From the NCBI GenBank assembly GCA_964035795.1, contig OZ038322.1, forward strand, positions 10,057,868 through 10,121,867: a DNA stretch of 64,000 bases, in the 5' to 3' direction. A program made the translations under genes and the position numbers. Below are positions 1 to 13,453 of the stretch, piece after piece. The stretch comes from Pterobdella sp. o SKG-2022 (Eukaryota > Annelida > Clitellata > Hirudinida > Piscicolidae). Under the pieces are notes generated by a model. It did not search any database, was not told where the DNA came from, and saw nothing but the letters and a program-made list of their open reading frames with translations. Each line of letters opens with the position of its first letter. Within the stretch, counting starts at the first letter, position 1.

Positions 1-513
1 GTTGCCTTCAATCCTATGGAATAATCGTCCTATATTCACCAACGAATGTAGCGCCTTTGAGAGAAGAATTTTAAAATCGACATTAAACATTGTCCATTGA
101 ATTTTTTCTAAAATTCTTCATGACTTCAAACTCTAAACTTGAAGAATAATAGTTTTATGAATCGTTAGTAATACATATTTAAGTGACTTGATCAATCATA
201 GTCTAAAAACTCAAATTCCATCAAGCTAATACTTTTGTTTTGATTTTTTATTTCATAATAAAATACTTGAAACATTTTATACAAAATACAAAAAAAGCAC
301 AATAATTTTAAACAACAAAATAAACAGAGCAATAAAAGGACAGTTGCAAGAAACGAAGTAGTTTTAAACTTAAACTGCGAAAAAGCCTTCCTATTAAAAC
401 TGAGATGTTCAGTCAAAATGCAATTCAACACACACTTAAGTACAAGTAATCTTCAGTTCAACTTAACAAAGAAACGCAAGTGTATTGAATAGAGTTAAAT
501 AAACTTTAATTAG
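1..513. other. Left edge, no supported gene
   Basis: This is the stretch beyond the DSCC1 stop codon. Positions 1-60 are less AT-rich and open on both strands for about 18 codons (for example, minus strand after an AAAG acceptor-like site). That could be the edge of an exon of a neighbouring gene, but it is too short to identify. The rest is AT-rich 3' flank. Confidence 0.3.
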
Positions 514-3500
514 TTATTTCGCACTAAAAACTTTTGTTCCATTAAGTGTTGACATCCTGGTATGTTTCAGAAGGAGTGATGATACTGTTGTGGTTCCTAC
601 ACACACATCTCTGAGAAATATTATATTTCATTCAGAATCACGCTTATCTGATTGAAATATTTGATTTTCACTATTTGTGAACATAAAAAACACCAATCAA
701 AGCGAATGTATTGAGAAAGAATTAAGATTCAGATATGCAAAGCTTTGCCCGCATTTCACTCATAAAACTCATTTTGAATGAAATTTTTCTGAAAGCAGAG
801 CTTTTAGATTTGAAAATTTTGTTCGATTTTTGAAAAATGATTCTAATGCACCAAATAATCGATTGTGAAATTGTATTAAAAAATTCAGAAATCATTTCAT
901 GTTTGAAAAAATAAAAAAGAACATAACATTTCACTGAAAACTCCATCAGGTCTTATCAAAACGTCAGGAAATATTTAAAACGGACGCCAACAAGCTGGTG
1001 TTTATACACAGCAATAATGAGGCAAGAAAAAGGGTTTCATATGGCTAGTTCAAAGTGCTTTTACGTTTTCGTGTGGTGACTTTTATGTGATGTCGTAAAA
1101 AATGATTATATATTGAAAAATCGCAATTGGTACATTTTGAGAGAAATAAAACTGTTGACGTCACTGAATTGAGTCGAGATATGCATGGGAACAATAAAAG
1201 AAGCAACATTATTTGATATTACGTTCTATATTGTTTTGACCGTGGTTCTCAAGTGTTTGCATGTTTTGTTTGACGTAAATAAAAAAATTCTCGAAAGCTT
1301 TAAACACTTGCTTTTATGAACATGTAACTGAATAAAATGATAGTTATATAGAGAAAAACATAAAAAGAAAGTCAAAAAGCATGTAAGAAAACGCATAATT
1401 TAAAAATCATTAGATGCGACTGTAGGCAAGAAGTAGGATCAAAATTTCCTTACGTAGTGAGTCATATATCACTGCGAAAAGCGCATTACTTTCATCAAAG
1501 ATAAATAACAAAGATCTATGCGAAATATTAAAATCACTAGGTTTCATAGTTTCAAAGAGAGCAAAAAACTGTTAAATCAGCATTAGATCTGGTTGGAGTG
1601 GAAATGCTAATGACCTTAAAAAATGTCTTGTGATTTATTTATATCTTTTGAAACTTGAAGCAGGAATATTTATAGTTCAGTATCTAAGAACAGAAATTTG
1701 TGATTGAAAGGGAAAATTAAAAGAAAAAGAATTAATGAGATGAATTTATGGAACGAGAAAAACTTGAGAAGCGCACTTCAAAAAGATGTTTAAGTAGAGA
1801 GAAATAAAATTAATGAGCATTCAAACGAAAATTTGTTGAAATTATTTACAATGAAACAAGACCCAAATTGTGAAATTTTATTCCCAAACAACTTAAAATT
1901 CCCCAATAAAAAGTATTTTTAGATGTCTTAAATAATGAATATATAAATATTACATGAGGGCTAATCACCAAAAATCTCTGAGTCTTTTTCGTACACGCTA
2001 TGAAAATATAAATCTTAAGCTAAGTTAATCAACAACACAAGAGAAACATTAAAGGAATGAGATAAAAATAATGGACATGTTCATGAGTAATGAAGACTAA
2101 AGAGCAATCAATAAACAAACTCACTGTAGATATGGCTCAATATCTTCTAAACTCCATTTCTTCTTGAACACAAACAACTCCTTTAGTCTTTAAAAATAAA
2201 TTAAATTTGGAATTAATCTCTCAAAACTTCCATTTCAATATCACACTTTTCAAGCTGATCCATCACTTTTTATGAAAATACACTTTGGTAAATAATGAAC
2301 AACTTAGATCAAACAAATAAGTTATCTTAAAATAATAGCATACGCATTAAGTCTAACTAATAAATATGAACAAAGAACCCTTACCGAATGCATATTATTC
2401 TGCTCGATAATATATATATATATATATATATATATACTACAAAAAAAATGTTTGTAATACTTCAAATTTTAAAAAGCTTTTCAACATGAGCACAATAGCA
2501 TCCTTTCCAAAAAAAAGCTAGACGTCATCATCACTTAGCAGATGCAAACATCCCAGTATTCATTATCAATTCATTTATCCGACCAAAAAAGTCGAAAAGC
2601 TTTCCAAAACTTATTCGGTAATAAACATAATCTCGTATGCATTGAATTATGTGTGCATAAACGTTTGAAACATTTATCTAAGTGTGTAGAAGCAAAGAGG
2701 ACCTGGAGCAGAGGTCATGGGACAGATCGTGTAAGGGAAGGTATCTCACTACCGCTTCCTTTCCCTCCATGTCTTTTACACATAGACCCTGTGGATTGAT
2801 TTATCTTAAAAGTGAGTTAACTTTTAAATTCAAAGTATAAAATAAAACAGGAAAATTTAAAGAACGAAAAATCGATAGAAATGATGAATTATACAAAGAT
2901 ACAAAAAATTATCGATAATTGATATTAATATATAAAAAAACGTAAAAATAAAATTTCATCTAACGAAATTTATGTAAGGTTTTCAAATTCATTGAACAAA
3001 TTCTACAGATTCTTAACATATTTTTCTATGGAATTTAATTTGAATACTTTATTCAGTTTCTAATTTATTTTACACAAAAGAAAATGAATGCAGGAGCATT
3101 GATTTTTAAAAAACTCCAAGTTGGCTATTCCTTGTATTGCTACAAAGCAAATAATTCCAAGACAAAACATTAACATAATGCATTCTAATATTGCTTGATA
3201 AATTCAAGCGATAAAACGTGTAAATAAACTTAAATCATGCAAATAAAGGCTTAGCAATGCTCCAACCTCGTCTATCCTAGAATGAATTATTTATTATTAA
3301 AAATTTTAGATTCGTGAATTTAATAAAAAGAACAAAGCATCATAAATATCTGAAATAATAAAATATTTATAACCCGAAAATCGAATTATAATTTAGTCAA
3401 CTCAGCGTAAAAGAAAGGTATAGAGAGAATGAAGAATCACCCAATCTATCCAGACTAAGCTTCCAATGAATTCATTGTGGAAAGCGACTTTAAATGTGTA

Positions 3501-6500
3501 ATGTATTACTGAAATCAAAGTAATTTTGATTCATTAGTCTTGGATTTTGAAAGTTGTATGTTTTCCGACAGATTCATGTCTTAGTATAAACTATAAATGT
3601 TTCCCATACAAAACGTAGGGATTACCAGAGCTATAAAAAAGCATGGGTGAATGCACGAAATTATGACTGCACTGATTCCATGAAGTAAACAATAATCCCT
3701 TTGATGAGTGTTATGACGTTTTGAAGCTCCAATGAACTCCAAGTACATAAACACCGCAATTAGCAGAATAAAATTAGTTTCATAGAAAAAGATAGTCACA
3801 AAAATAAATGACGAAAATCAAAAAAAAACTGACGAAGCGTGCAAAGGAATTGAATTAATGAAATACAAATTTATGTCGATTTTTCGTTTGAATTAATGGT
3901 AACGTCACAACAAATATTTATAGAGATAAATTAAAAACTGTCAGAAGCGACAAGTAATTTCATATTTATCAAGCTTAAAAAAGAAAATAATTTTCTTATG
4001 AAAGATAATATTTTTTCGCAGCTTTTTATAAGCGAAGTTTGAGTTTGGAAGGATAAATCATTGAATAAAGCTTCAACCTGGAGTTGGCAGAAACGAGGGT
4101 GCATGCCTTTGGGAACACACAACTGCCAGGCTTCCTCAAAATCCTCCAACAAAAACTGCATGTGATGTTCATATAAATCATCTTTCGTGGTATGTATTTT
4201 ATTCGTACTCTATTTAAGGTAGAAGATAAATAATGATATTTTTTGCAACTTTTTAAAAAAAATTTTTCTACTTTTCAAATGAAATAGATATATGAAAAAG
4301 CACAATACACATACAACGAGACAACCTTGGGACAGTTGACCAGTAACATAACAGCATACATCTTACAAACTTCTTTTTCATTCAGTTCAGACGATTCTGC
4401 AAAAAGAAAAATGATGTATTTGAAAAATACACCTCAAAACCTTTGTTTACAGAGAAAAATTGAAAATTAAGCTTTGAAGCGTGTGTTGTGATTTAAAATG
4501 AGATAGAAAAAAGCCAAGACCATGAAATGACATGAAGACTTATAAACGACTTGAATGCTTTGATAAATTACTACCAAAGCTATACAAAAATTTTGAATCT
4601 TAGTTAAAAACGTGAAAATTTATTTTTTGAAGGAAAAATGTGAATTTGAAAATCATTAATAGAAAAACCAGCAAATATTCTTGCATGATAAATTCACCTN
4701 NNNNNNNNNNNNNNNNNNNNNNNNNNNNNNNNNNNNNNNNNNNNNNNNNNNNNNNNNNNNNNNNNNNNNNNNNNNNNNNNNNNNNNNNNNNNNNNNNNNN
4801 NNNNNNNNNNNNNNNNNNNNNNNNNNNNNNNNNNNNNNNNNNNNNNNNNNNNNNNNNNNNNNNNNNNNNNNNNNNNNNNNNNNNNNNNNNNNNNNNNNNA
4901 CATAAATAAAAGCGCCAGTTTCATGTTATAAAAGAAAAGAAAAATGAATAATCTCCGATGATTGAAAAGATTTTTAGCACGAGACTATTAAAACAATAGG
5001 TGTCTTGCGCTTATAAATGTATTTTTTCCTTATGAATGGGGCACAAAAAGACTCCACACAAGCCCAAAGACATCGTTTCCAATTGAAACACGTTCATCAT
5101 AAAGACTTCATATGAATATCTATAATTCTTCAATGTTTTGCTCTGAAATATTTTAGACATGATTACTAATAATGATAATAACTATTACATTATAATAACG
5201 CTAGTTCATGACGATGTTCAAATTCTTGAAAATTATAGCTTTAAAAGAAGTAACTCAAAACTTATTTTGGATTCAACAGTAAAACACTACTTTCAAATCT
5301 TAATTTTTTTAGCTTAAAAAAATAAGATATACAGGATGAAAATACCAGAAATCACATTTTAATTCAAACAATAATTTAAATCTTCGTTCGGGTAGGATAT
5401 CATTTGATTGAAGTGGGGTAGGTAAGGCGCAGGTTAGAGTTCTGAAAGTTTGACATCAAGAATTTTTAAATGCTTTATAAGGCTATATGATATATGATTT
5501 GAAAACCAGTACATGATATTAAACGAGAACAGCACTGAATGATGTGAGTTATGTATTTATATTCACGTGAATATATCTTTAGTAATAATGCCAGTTTTTC
5601 TTACAAAAAACATTTTAAAATTTCACCAAACATTTTTATTTCGTCGTTAATATGTTTAGATTTAAGCTAAATTGATATATATTGAAAAAATAAAGGCTTT
5701 CAGTTAATTCTTGTTTCAAGCTCTTACAACTTATCACCCTGGTTTCAAGTGTTTTAAAATCTATGGCAGAATGAATTAAGAGATCAGCTTGGTGTATCTA
5801 GTAAAATTTAAGCCAAAATTAGTTCTACTTCATTCCATTATTTCGAATGACCAGTGAATACTGGCGCTTTGGAGATATTGCAGATATATTGTTTTGGGAA
5901 ATGATTTATTGATTCTTAATTATGCGCAATAAATATTATTTAATGAAAAAAAAGTTTGAATGAAATTTAAACAATTTTCATTGGTTGGAATGACTTATAT
6001 GTCCGTTGCAGTTGCATAAAGTTCGAAACGGTAAAATTTGATGTGGTAAAAACACAACCCAATGGTGTTTGTCCATGTATTACGAAGTTTTCCAATAGTA
6101 AATTTAAATGCAAGAAATTAGAAAGCATTATAGCTTTTTTTTAAATAAATGTATTATAAAATCTTTAAATTTTTATTTAAAATTTTCTAAAAATAGAATA
6201 TTTTCATCTTATTTTAAACTCAATTTTAAAATTCACTTTATTTTTACTTCTGACGAGTTAAGAAATGAATAATCGTTGTTTCAGTGAAGATAGTTGATGA
6301 TAATGTTCCTGATATAATAAGACTGAATACAAGCACATCAATGAAGAACATACGATGTCTTTAAAAAACTACATCAATGAAGGCATCCCAGCAAACAATT
6401 ACATATATTAACTCATTTTATCTTGATGATTATGAGTGTTTAACTTTTATTTTGTATTTCATATATAGTTTTTTTCACAGTTTCCTGCAAACACAAACAC

Positions 6501-9500
6501 GAATGGTGGAAGCAAAAAATTTGATAAATTAACTAATTAAATATTCATCACTATTTTTTTTATAACTATAATGAAAATTACACTTTCAATATCAAATTTA
6601 GTATATTTAATATTAAATATACAACTATTAAAAAAGGATAATAACGACCTAAAAACTAAAAAAGTCGATTTAACCTTACTACTACTATACTGAGACTATT
6701 CTATGCAAAAATACTTTTTACAGTCTCAATGGAAATAGCATCAAGATGAAGATAAAGACTGTAATATCAAGAGTTATCTATTCGTACTCGTCTCTGAAAT
6801 TACATGACAGATCAGATCACTAATATTTGGCTGTTTCTCATTATTTATTGTCTTATATTATTTTCTTATATTTACATAAAATCTTGATAAAAAAGGATTT
6901 TTATACCACAAAATCTCCAATCAATTTATAGTTATTAACTGACCATCTTGAGAAGTATTGCTATGGCTGCAAATGCCAGAACCATTTCACTGATAAATTT
7001 TTAGTTTTTTTACATTTAATTATTTAATTAGTATGAAAAAAATTTGAAAAAGTAAATTTTAAATATTCTTTTTACTGATTCACATTATTTTTTCTAAGAA
7101 ATATATCTTTTTCTTTGAATAAAAGCTTGTTTTATTAAATTTCTATAAAACATTTTTTATATACTTTAACTATATTCAAAAAACCACTCAAATCTTTACA
7201 CTATCCTCGCATCAGATTCCGGATGTCAACATACCTTAATGGGTGTCTTGTTTGTTGTTTGAGGCACTCTAGGCGCTAAGAATAATCTTCAATAAAACTA
7301 AACACCACCGTGAGATGCTTTTAAGTTCACTAAAAAAAAGTTCAAATTGGTGACGAGAAGTCTCATTCTACTGCAAGGTAACAAAATGCTCGGCCAATTC
7401 TTCCCCGCAAAAGCGGCATATGTTATCCACACTCTCCCCCATCAAATATTGCCATCCACGAAAAAGTAAAAAATCGGATAAAATCAACCAGTTTTTTTGA
7501 CAATTGGGATTTTTTATCCGGATTAGGGCGAAACGTTATGTGGGAATTTAGACGAGGGTGTGTGAATGAGTGAAGTCTTCAACGTCTGTGTACGGATGCG
7601 AAGCTTGTTTGGCTTTCTGGTGGAGGGTTAAGCTGTGAAAGAGAGGAGCGGTGTTTGATAGCATTGATAATTTCAATGATACGCTCATATACAGATTTCT
7701 AGACCATTGCAGTAAATGTTATACACATTTTGTGTTTCAACTTTTGTTTTTTCTTTTTAGAATTAAATTTTATTTATTCATCTCAAATAATAAAAAAAAC
7801 CGGCCAATAATTGCCTTATTTACTTACCATTTTAAATAAAAATTGTTACTTTTACATGAGCCAATATTAGATTATGACATGACCCAGTAACTGGAAATGA
7901 CAGCAGTCGGCCTAAATTATTGATACTGCTTAGATCGTAGTTTGTAAAACAAGCCATTTTATTCAAGAAAAATATTTAGACTGTTATTTTACACTAACAT
8001 CAAACTCGTGATTTGAGACCCGCTTTTTTCACAATTTGGCAGAGTGCCTTGCCGTTGTCAACTAAAACAATTCACACATTTTTTAACTGATAAAAATTTT
8101 AGATTTTATTATATTTAAATTACTTTAATCTTCAATTTATAATTTGAACGTATTTATTTTAGATTTTTATTACACTAACTTATATATTGTTAGACATTGA
8201 AAACCTATAAATAACTCTTGACATACAATATAAATGCTTTAGTGAACTGTGATGTAGTATGATGGGTGCCATAATTTTTAAATGAAATAGTGTATTTAAA
8301 TGCGAGTGATTATAAATTATTTATAGTTTGGCCATCAGGTTTGATCAAACATAAAAAACAATCTTTTAAATCTCATAATATATTGTGAACAATTAGCCTC
8401 AAAATTGTGAATCCTAAAAACATGACAATTTTGAATTTCTTATTTTGATGAAACTTTTCGATATATTCTATAACATCATCAGGTAATCAATGAATATTCA
8501 TTAGTGTATATATCAAAAAGCTTCATCAAAATATAAAATTCAAATATTGTCGTGTTTTTATTATTCATAATATATTGTTATTTTAACTTTAAAATAAATA
8601 ACGTGATAGGATTAACATTTGAAACTAAGCTATGACATATTGCTTGTTTGTCTTGTAGAGATAGGTTAAGATTGGAAAGCTAGACTGAACCTCAAACAAG
8701 AGACTTTGAAAAAATACAAATAAAACCAGTTACGTCAAACTCTGTCAACGTTGTATGATAAAGTTGAACAATTCTAAAAATGCTTGGTATAAATAATATC
8801 TGCATAAATTCAATACGAGGTAGAACTAAGCGATGCAATGTGGAAATATGTTTCTATAAAAGTATGGAGCTGGAAAAATTTATAAAAATGCACAAAAATG
8901 AATACAATGTAAATGGAGCAATGAGCATTGTGTCATGAATCAAAAATTCTAAGCCGTACAACTGTGATGTATTTCACATTTGTTTCTGATGCCTTTAATC
9001 AAGGCGCTTTGTGTTTAATTGCTAAGATTTAATTTAAATTTTCTTCCCTTTTTTACTGAAACAGTTTGAATCGAAGGTTTAATCTACACAATAAATCTTT
9101 AGTGCTCAACATTTCACTGAGAAACATGCATAAGGATTTGAATCTAGTGGCAATAAACAACACAAAATGAATTAGTATCCATATACGTGTCATAATCGAT
9201 ATTACCCTATCATCGCTCTTTCCACATAATGATGGATAAGAAAAAACAATTAAATAGCGTAATATCTGTTATAATATTAATACTCACTGATTAAAGACAG
9301 TCTCCAAGGAATTTTTGATGAAAGCACAATTATAATAAGTTTCCTCATTACATTCGTCAACTGTGGCCATAAGGTGTCGAAAGCAAGAACATAAAAACTC
9401 AAAAGCAACTTTCCTATATTTATCTGCCATGTGTTGGATTTAGTGGGTATGCAACAAATGTTTATTTCTACAGATTCGTAGTAACATGGAGAAAGTAGGC

Positions 9501-12500
9501 GAGCACCAACTAATTAGAAATGAATTGATGGGCGAACTGGAATTAAAAAAAAAACATAAAATTTTGCTCTAGATATAAATTTTGGCGACTAATTAAAATT
9601 TAAATGCTGAAGATAATTTGAAGTTTTGAAATTCAAACCTGCATGGTAAATTTATTTTAAGCTTTTTGAGCTTGCCATTTTGAGACGTAGAAAAATTTTG
9701 AATTTAAAATTCAAATATAATTTTTTTCTTGAGCATGATTTATTCCTTAATTAAACATTAAATTATGGCATGAATCATGCGTTAGGCCTGTTTATAAATT
9801 CAATCCATGACACGTATTCTTGGCAATTGTTCAATATATTAAAAATATTCCATCTCTTTGTAAAGAGCAAAATAAATGGTGATAAATAATTATATCCTAT
9901 AAACCTCAAATATTTTTATTAATATCTTTGTTGACACTCTCCAAAACTGATGGTAAACGAGTGTGAAAGTAGTAATAAAAATAATGTAAAATTTCGAATA
10001 TCTCACAGTCATGCTTTGTCTGGCGTGAAGAAAACGGATTTACAGTAGTGGTGTGAATTATAAGCTCGGAGGGTGAAAATATCATTTATACATGAAAATT
10101 AAAACAAATAAATCAAGACATTCTTATAAATGGTTTCGATAATCCAATTTATAACATTTTTCATTGTTAATATCTGAATGTCTTACGATAAGACTCGTTA
10201 TAATAATAATACTACAAATAAGCCTAAAAGTACTAAATGCTTTGCATGTCAACATGGAAACGGTCATATTTGCAAGCGACTCTAATGTAAACTTTTAGAC
10301 TGTGAAGTGATGCTAAAGAGCAATAAAAAGAATATTATTGATATTTATTTTACCTACCTTTAACCACGCATGTTTGCAACTTTTCCAAAGATTCTTTCAG
10401 CTGATTTTCACTACATTGCACATTCGCCAACAGATCCTCGAAACTATACTGAAATTTTAAAAATATTCAGAAGACGAACGTAGAATGAAAACATAAAATT
10501 GAGTTAAAATCAAATTAAAAACAAATTGTTAAAGTGAAAAGATAATTTATAAATCTCCCTAAGACTTTGAGAAATTATGGAAGAATATTGAATAAATAAT
10601 AAATTATTGAAAGCTAATTCTACAAGTACTGATGAATTTGTAATCGCAGCCATGAAATCCTTGTGGAAAAGTAAGTTTTTCAAAAATTTTATCAAAATAT
10701 TTTCAATAAAAAAATTCAGAAAATTAAAAAAAATAAATATTAGTATAATAAAACGGAATGAAGGTTTTTAAAAATGGCTAGAATTTTTTTCTAAAGTGCC
10801 GAAACATTTTCAGAAAAACAAAAATTCGCTAGATTGCAAAAAACTCAAACTCTATCACTATAATTGTAACGACTGACTGAAGAAATAATTTTGTGTTATT
10901 TCTCTCAAAAGGATACTAAATTTCTAATAAAACGGAAAATATTTTCAAAGAATAAAAAATTTTGTTTCAATGTAGGGAAATAAGCTGCAGAATAAAACAG
11001 TGGAAAGAGCAACGAAGTATTGATAGACACTGTTGCACAATAGAGCGTATATTTCAACACTGAGTTATGAAGATATGATACTCAACATTGACCATATAAG
11101 CATGAATTGACATCTATTAATGATATTAAATTAGCCACAAACATCGAATACTACCTTGTGTATAAAATTGAAGTGAAAAATTTTAGTAACACTATGTCTA
11201 GGAACTTGAATATTAAGTTTTATGTTTTGATGAGAAAATATAACCAATTGATATTAATAAATAAATTTTACTTCAAAGAAAATTAAAAAAAAAAACAATA
11301 AAACGACATATGCTAAAAATTTAAAGAGCAAAAAATAATTAAACCAAGACCAGGCCAGTGGTCATCAACCTCATGAAACATTTTTATATTCCCATGAATT
11401 AAGAGTATATAAAATATACAGCATGTATAAAATATAAAACAGAGAACAATTGAGCATAAAATATTAGTGAATATTAAAAAATTCAAAATATAAACCATTA
11501 AAAGCATGCATAAACAAGACTTACGCCATCATCATCATTAGTGCCATCATATGAATGTTCATCTAGCATTTCATGCAGAAGTCTCATTCTTGGAATGCTC
11601 TCTTGCACTTCATAATGACTCTTGTTCACTCCTTCCACCTTTGTTTAGTCATTGATGGTGTCAATTTTGTATTGTTCTTCAAGATGGTAGAAATATTTTT
11701 GTTTTATTGTTTGGGATTGAAACACATGTTTATGAAAATAAAAAATATAACTTTAATTTATTTAATTTAACAAGTGATAAAAGTTTCAACATAGACTAAA
11801 TGAAAGAAATACTTTAATATCATATTGAGTAGTATTCAATTGAAAACACTTTTGGGAGTTTATTTTATTCCACGAAGCTTTTCGTAAGATGAACATACAT
11901 TATCAAGTAGAGGTACAAATACTATTTTTATCTCCACTTGATAATGTAAGTTTGCGTACGAAAAGCTTCGTGGAATAAAATAAACTCCCAAAAATGTTTT
12001 CAATTGAATATTTACGTTTGGCTCGAAGAATTAAAATATTGAGTAGTGTAACTGTAATTATCAATTTTTGAATGAAATTTTAAGATACTTTAATATTTTC
12101 AATGCTTCCATTTTCTTTTTTCTCCCCACCAAACAACCTCCCTTTCACCATCAATGCAGTATTTGTTGTGTCACATTCTTCAATATTTAGTGGAAGTAGC
12201 ATAAATATTTGTTTTAATATTCAATATAATCTCGAATTCTAAAAACCAAAAATTAACTCAACCTCTGTGATGTGGGAAATATTCAATGATATTGGGTAAA
12301 ATCAATTGAATATCACTTGTAAGTGTAAAAAAATAAAATGATATGAATCCCAGAAGGTAAAAATAATTTTTATTTAGCACAAAAACTATCAATAAAGATG
12401 CTGCAAAAGTTAGTAGTAAATGATTTATACTTGATTATACTGAAAAAAGTCATGATACAAACAAATATTCAAACTTTAACTATTAATAAGACAACAAACC

Positions 12501-12912
12501 CTTAAGTTCGTATGTTTTGTCGTCTGTTACAAGGACTGCAGAGTCATCTTCGTGACCTTTGATGCAAATTCTGTTGAAAATTCAATAACTCCGCAATAAT
12601 GAAAAATGCTTCAGCTCAGTAAAAACGAACTCGAACCGTTTTGAAGTGTTTAAATTTTCAAGAGTCTCTTTGGTCACTTCAAACAGAACAATATCATCCC
12701 TTTGCAAATGGTCACCAAAAAATATACACTTCACCTCATTTATATTTATATCCTCTGTTGACACTTTGGATAAAATAAACACCTTTTCTACATCTTCCAA
12801 AGTCCTTCAAAATGAGTGTAGAATTGTTCAAATTTTGACATAGTTATATCAAATCTTTAAAAAATATAACAAAGAAAAGCTAAAATAACCTTCCTTCTGG
12901 AGTAAAACTCAT
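514..12912 (-). CDS. DSCC1: DSCC1, sister chromatid cohesion protein DCC1 (CTF18-RFC subunit)
   Basis: DCC1 is a subunit of the alternative clamp loader CTF18-DSCC1-CHTF8-RFC, which acts on PCNA in the nucleus and supports sister chromatid cohesion and replication forks. Exons read on the minus strand: 12912-12890, 12804-12637, 12570-12500, 12177-12149, 11638-11525, 10448-10358, 9423-9288, [one missing], 4396-4326, 4155-4078, 2788-2703, 2187-2125 and 610-514. All phases agree except across the missing exon. Family blocks seen in order: GHEDDSAVLVTDDKTYEL, YSFEDLLANVQCSE, EDFEEAWQLCVPKGM, KKKWSLEDIEPYLQDVC and the C-terminus LLKHTRMSTLNGTKVFSAK, all matching the human protein in order and spacing. 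Coding total is about 1.03 kb without the missing exon, against 393 residues in human. The start is ATG 12912 (MSFTPEGR). Exon 4 (29 nt) and the donor after 12637 are the weakest calls. The gene is head-to-head with PSIP1. Confidence 0.9.
2411..2435. repeat. (TA)n microsatellite
   Basis: Uninterrupted TA dinucleotide run of about 25 bases in the DSCC1 intron between the exons at 2788-2703 and 2187-2125. Confidence 0.95.
4700..4899. other. Assembly gap (200 N)
   Basis: Exactly 200 unknown bases inside DSCC1. The base composition next to it on the minus strand reads AG followed by GTGAAT at the left edge, a good splice donor abutting the gap. The missing DSCC1 exon between 9288 and 4396 is therefore probably inside it. 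Confidence 0.9.
7200..7640. other. Less AT-rich block in a DSCC1 intron, unexplained
   Basis: Within the long intron between DSCC1 exons at 9288 and 4396, this block of about 440 bases has visibly more G and C than its flanks. It contains imperfect inverted segments around 7468-7525 (ATCGGATAAAA against TTTTATCCGGAT). No long ORF, splice-bounded exon or known RNA fold is recognisable. It could be an old transposon remnant or a regulatory element. Confidence 0.3.
8409..8568. mobile_element. Inverted-repeat element (MITE-like, family 3)
   Basis: Two arms of about 60 bases (8409-8467 and 8509-8568) are imperfect reverse complements around a short AT-rich centre. Outer parts read CTAAAAACATGACAATTTTGAA on the left and its near complement on the right. 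It has no coding capacity. A palindrome this size in an intron is typical of a MITE; the transposase family is unknown. Confidence 0.6.
11834..12010. mobile_element. Palindromic MITE, family 1 (full copy)
   Basis: An element of about 175 bases with two arms of about 80 bases that are over 90% complementary by eye. The ends read TTCAATTGAAAAC and sit between TA dinucleotides, which would fit a TA target-site duplication of the Tc1/mariner type. Each arm carries the core ACGAAGCTTTTCGT. It lies in the DSCC1 intron between exons 12149 and 11638. A partial copy is at 16455-16515. Confidence 0.75.
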
Positions 12913-13453
12913 AGATAAAACTCTGATACTTCACACAATTTACAATAACTTATTAAAGAGATTTCCCGGTATTTTAAAAGTAAACTTTTTGAAAAATATG
13001 ATTTTTAATTAATCATTGTAATGTGATAATGTTGAATGTACACGTATTTTTTTGAATTTTAGCATTTGCATGCCATTTTTAAAGTTTGTCTTTTAGAAGA
13101 AACTTAATTGTATCGCTACCCTTAACTTGCTCAAGCGCTCACTGTCGTTTGTTAGTCTTCATTTTTGGTTGAGTATCAAGGTTTGAATTTTTTTTTTTAA
13201 TGCTAGTAGTTTTTAATATATTTATGAAAATATTTTTGACTGGCGATCTTAAAATGTGGTACCCTGTAATCAAACATTATATGCCAATTCTAGTTTTTTA
13301 ATTGCTTTTTTTCAAAAGTACATTTTTCGATTAATGGTTTAAATTACGTTTTTATAAATTACCATTATTTCATTTTTTTACAGCATGTTTGGCGCGTGAT
13401 ATCGCGAATCGGTATTTTAAAGTCATTTGAATTTATATTTTCAATCAACAGAA
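12913..13453. promoter_or_regulatory. Head-to-head promoter region, DSCC1 / PSIP1-like
   Basis: 541 bases separate the two divergent start codons. A perfect E2F consensus (TTTGGCGC) lies at 13388-13395, in a small GC-rich island (13384-13410) within otherwise AT-rich DNA. E2F control would suit DSCC1, an S-phase gene. Transcription starts are not determined. Confidence 0.55.
13388..13396 (+). promoter_or_regulatory. Candidate E2F site
   Basis: TTTGGCGCG matches the E2F consensus TTTSGCGC exactly. It lies 58 bases before the PSIP1-like start codon and about 475 bases before that of DSCC1. A single short motif, so it is only suggestive. Confidence 0.4.

Noticed and set aside
2542..2799. Plus-strand 85-codon open frame
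   Set aside because: It is the shadow of a minus-strand DSCC1 exon (2788-2703), which has splice sites, correct phase and family similarity.
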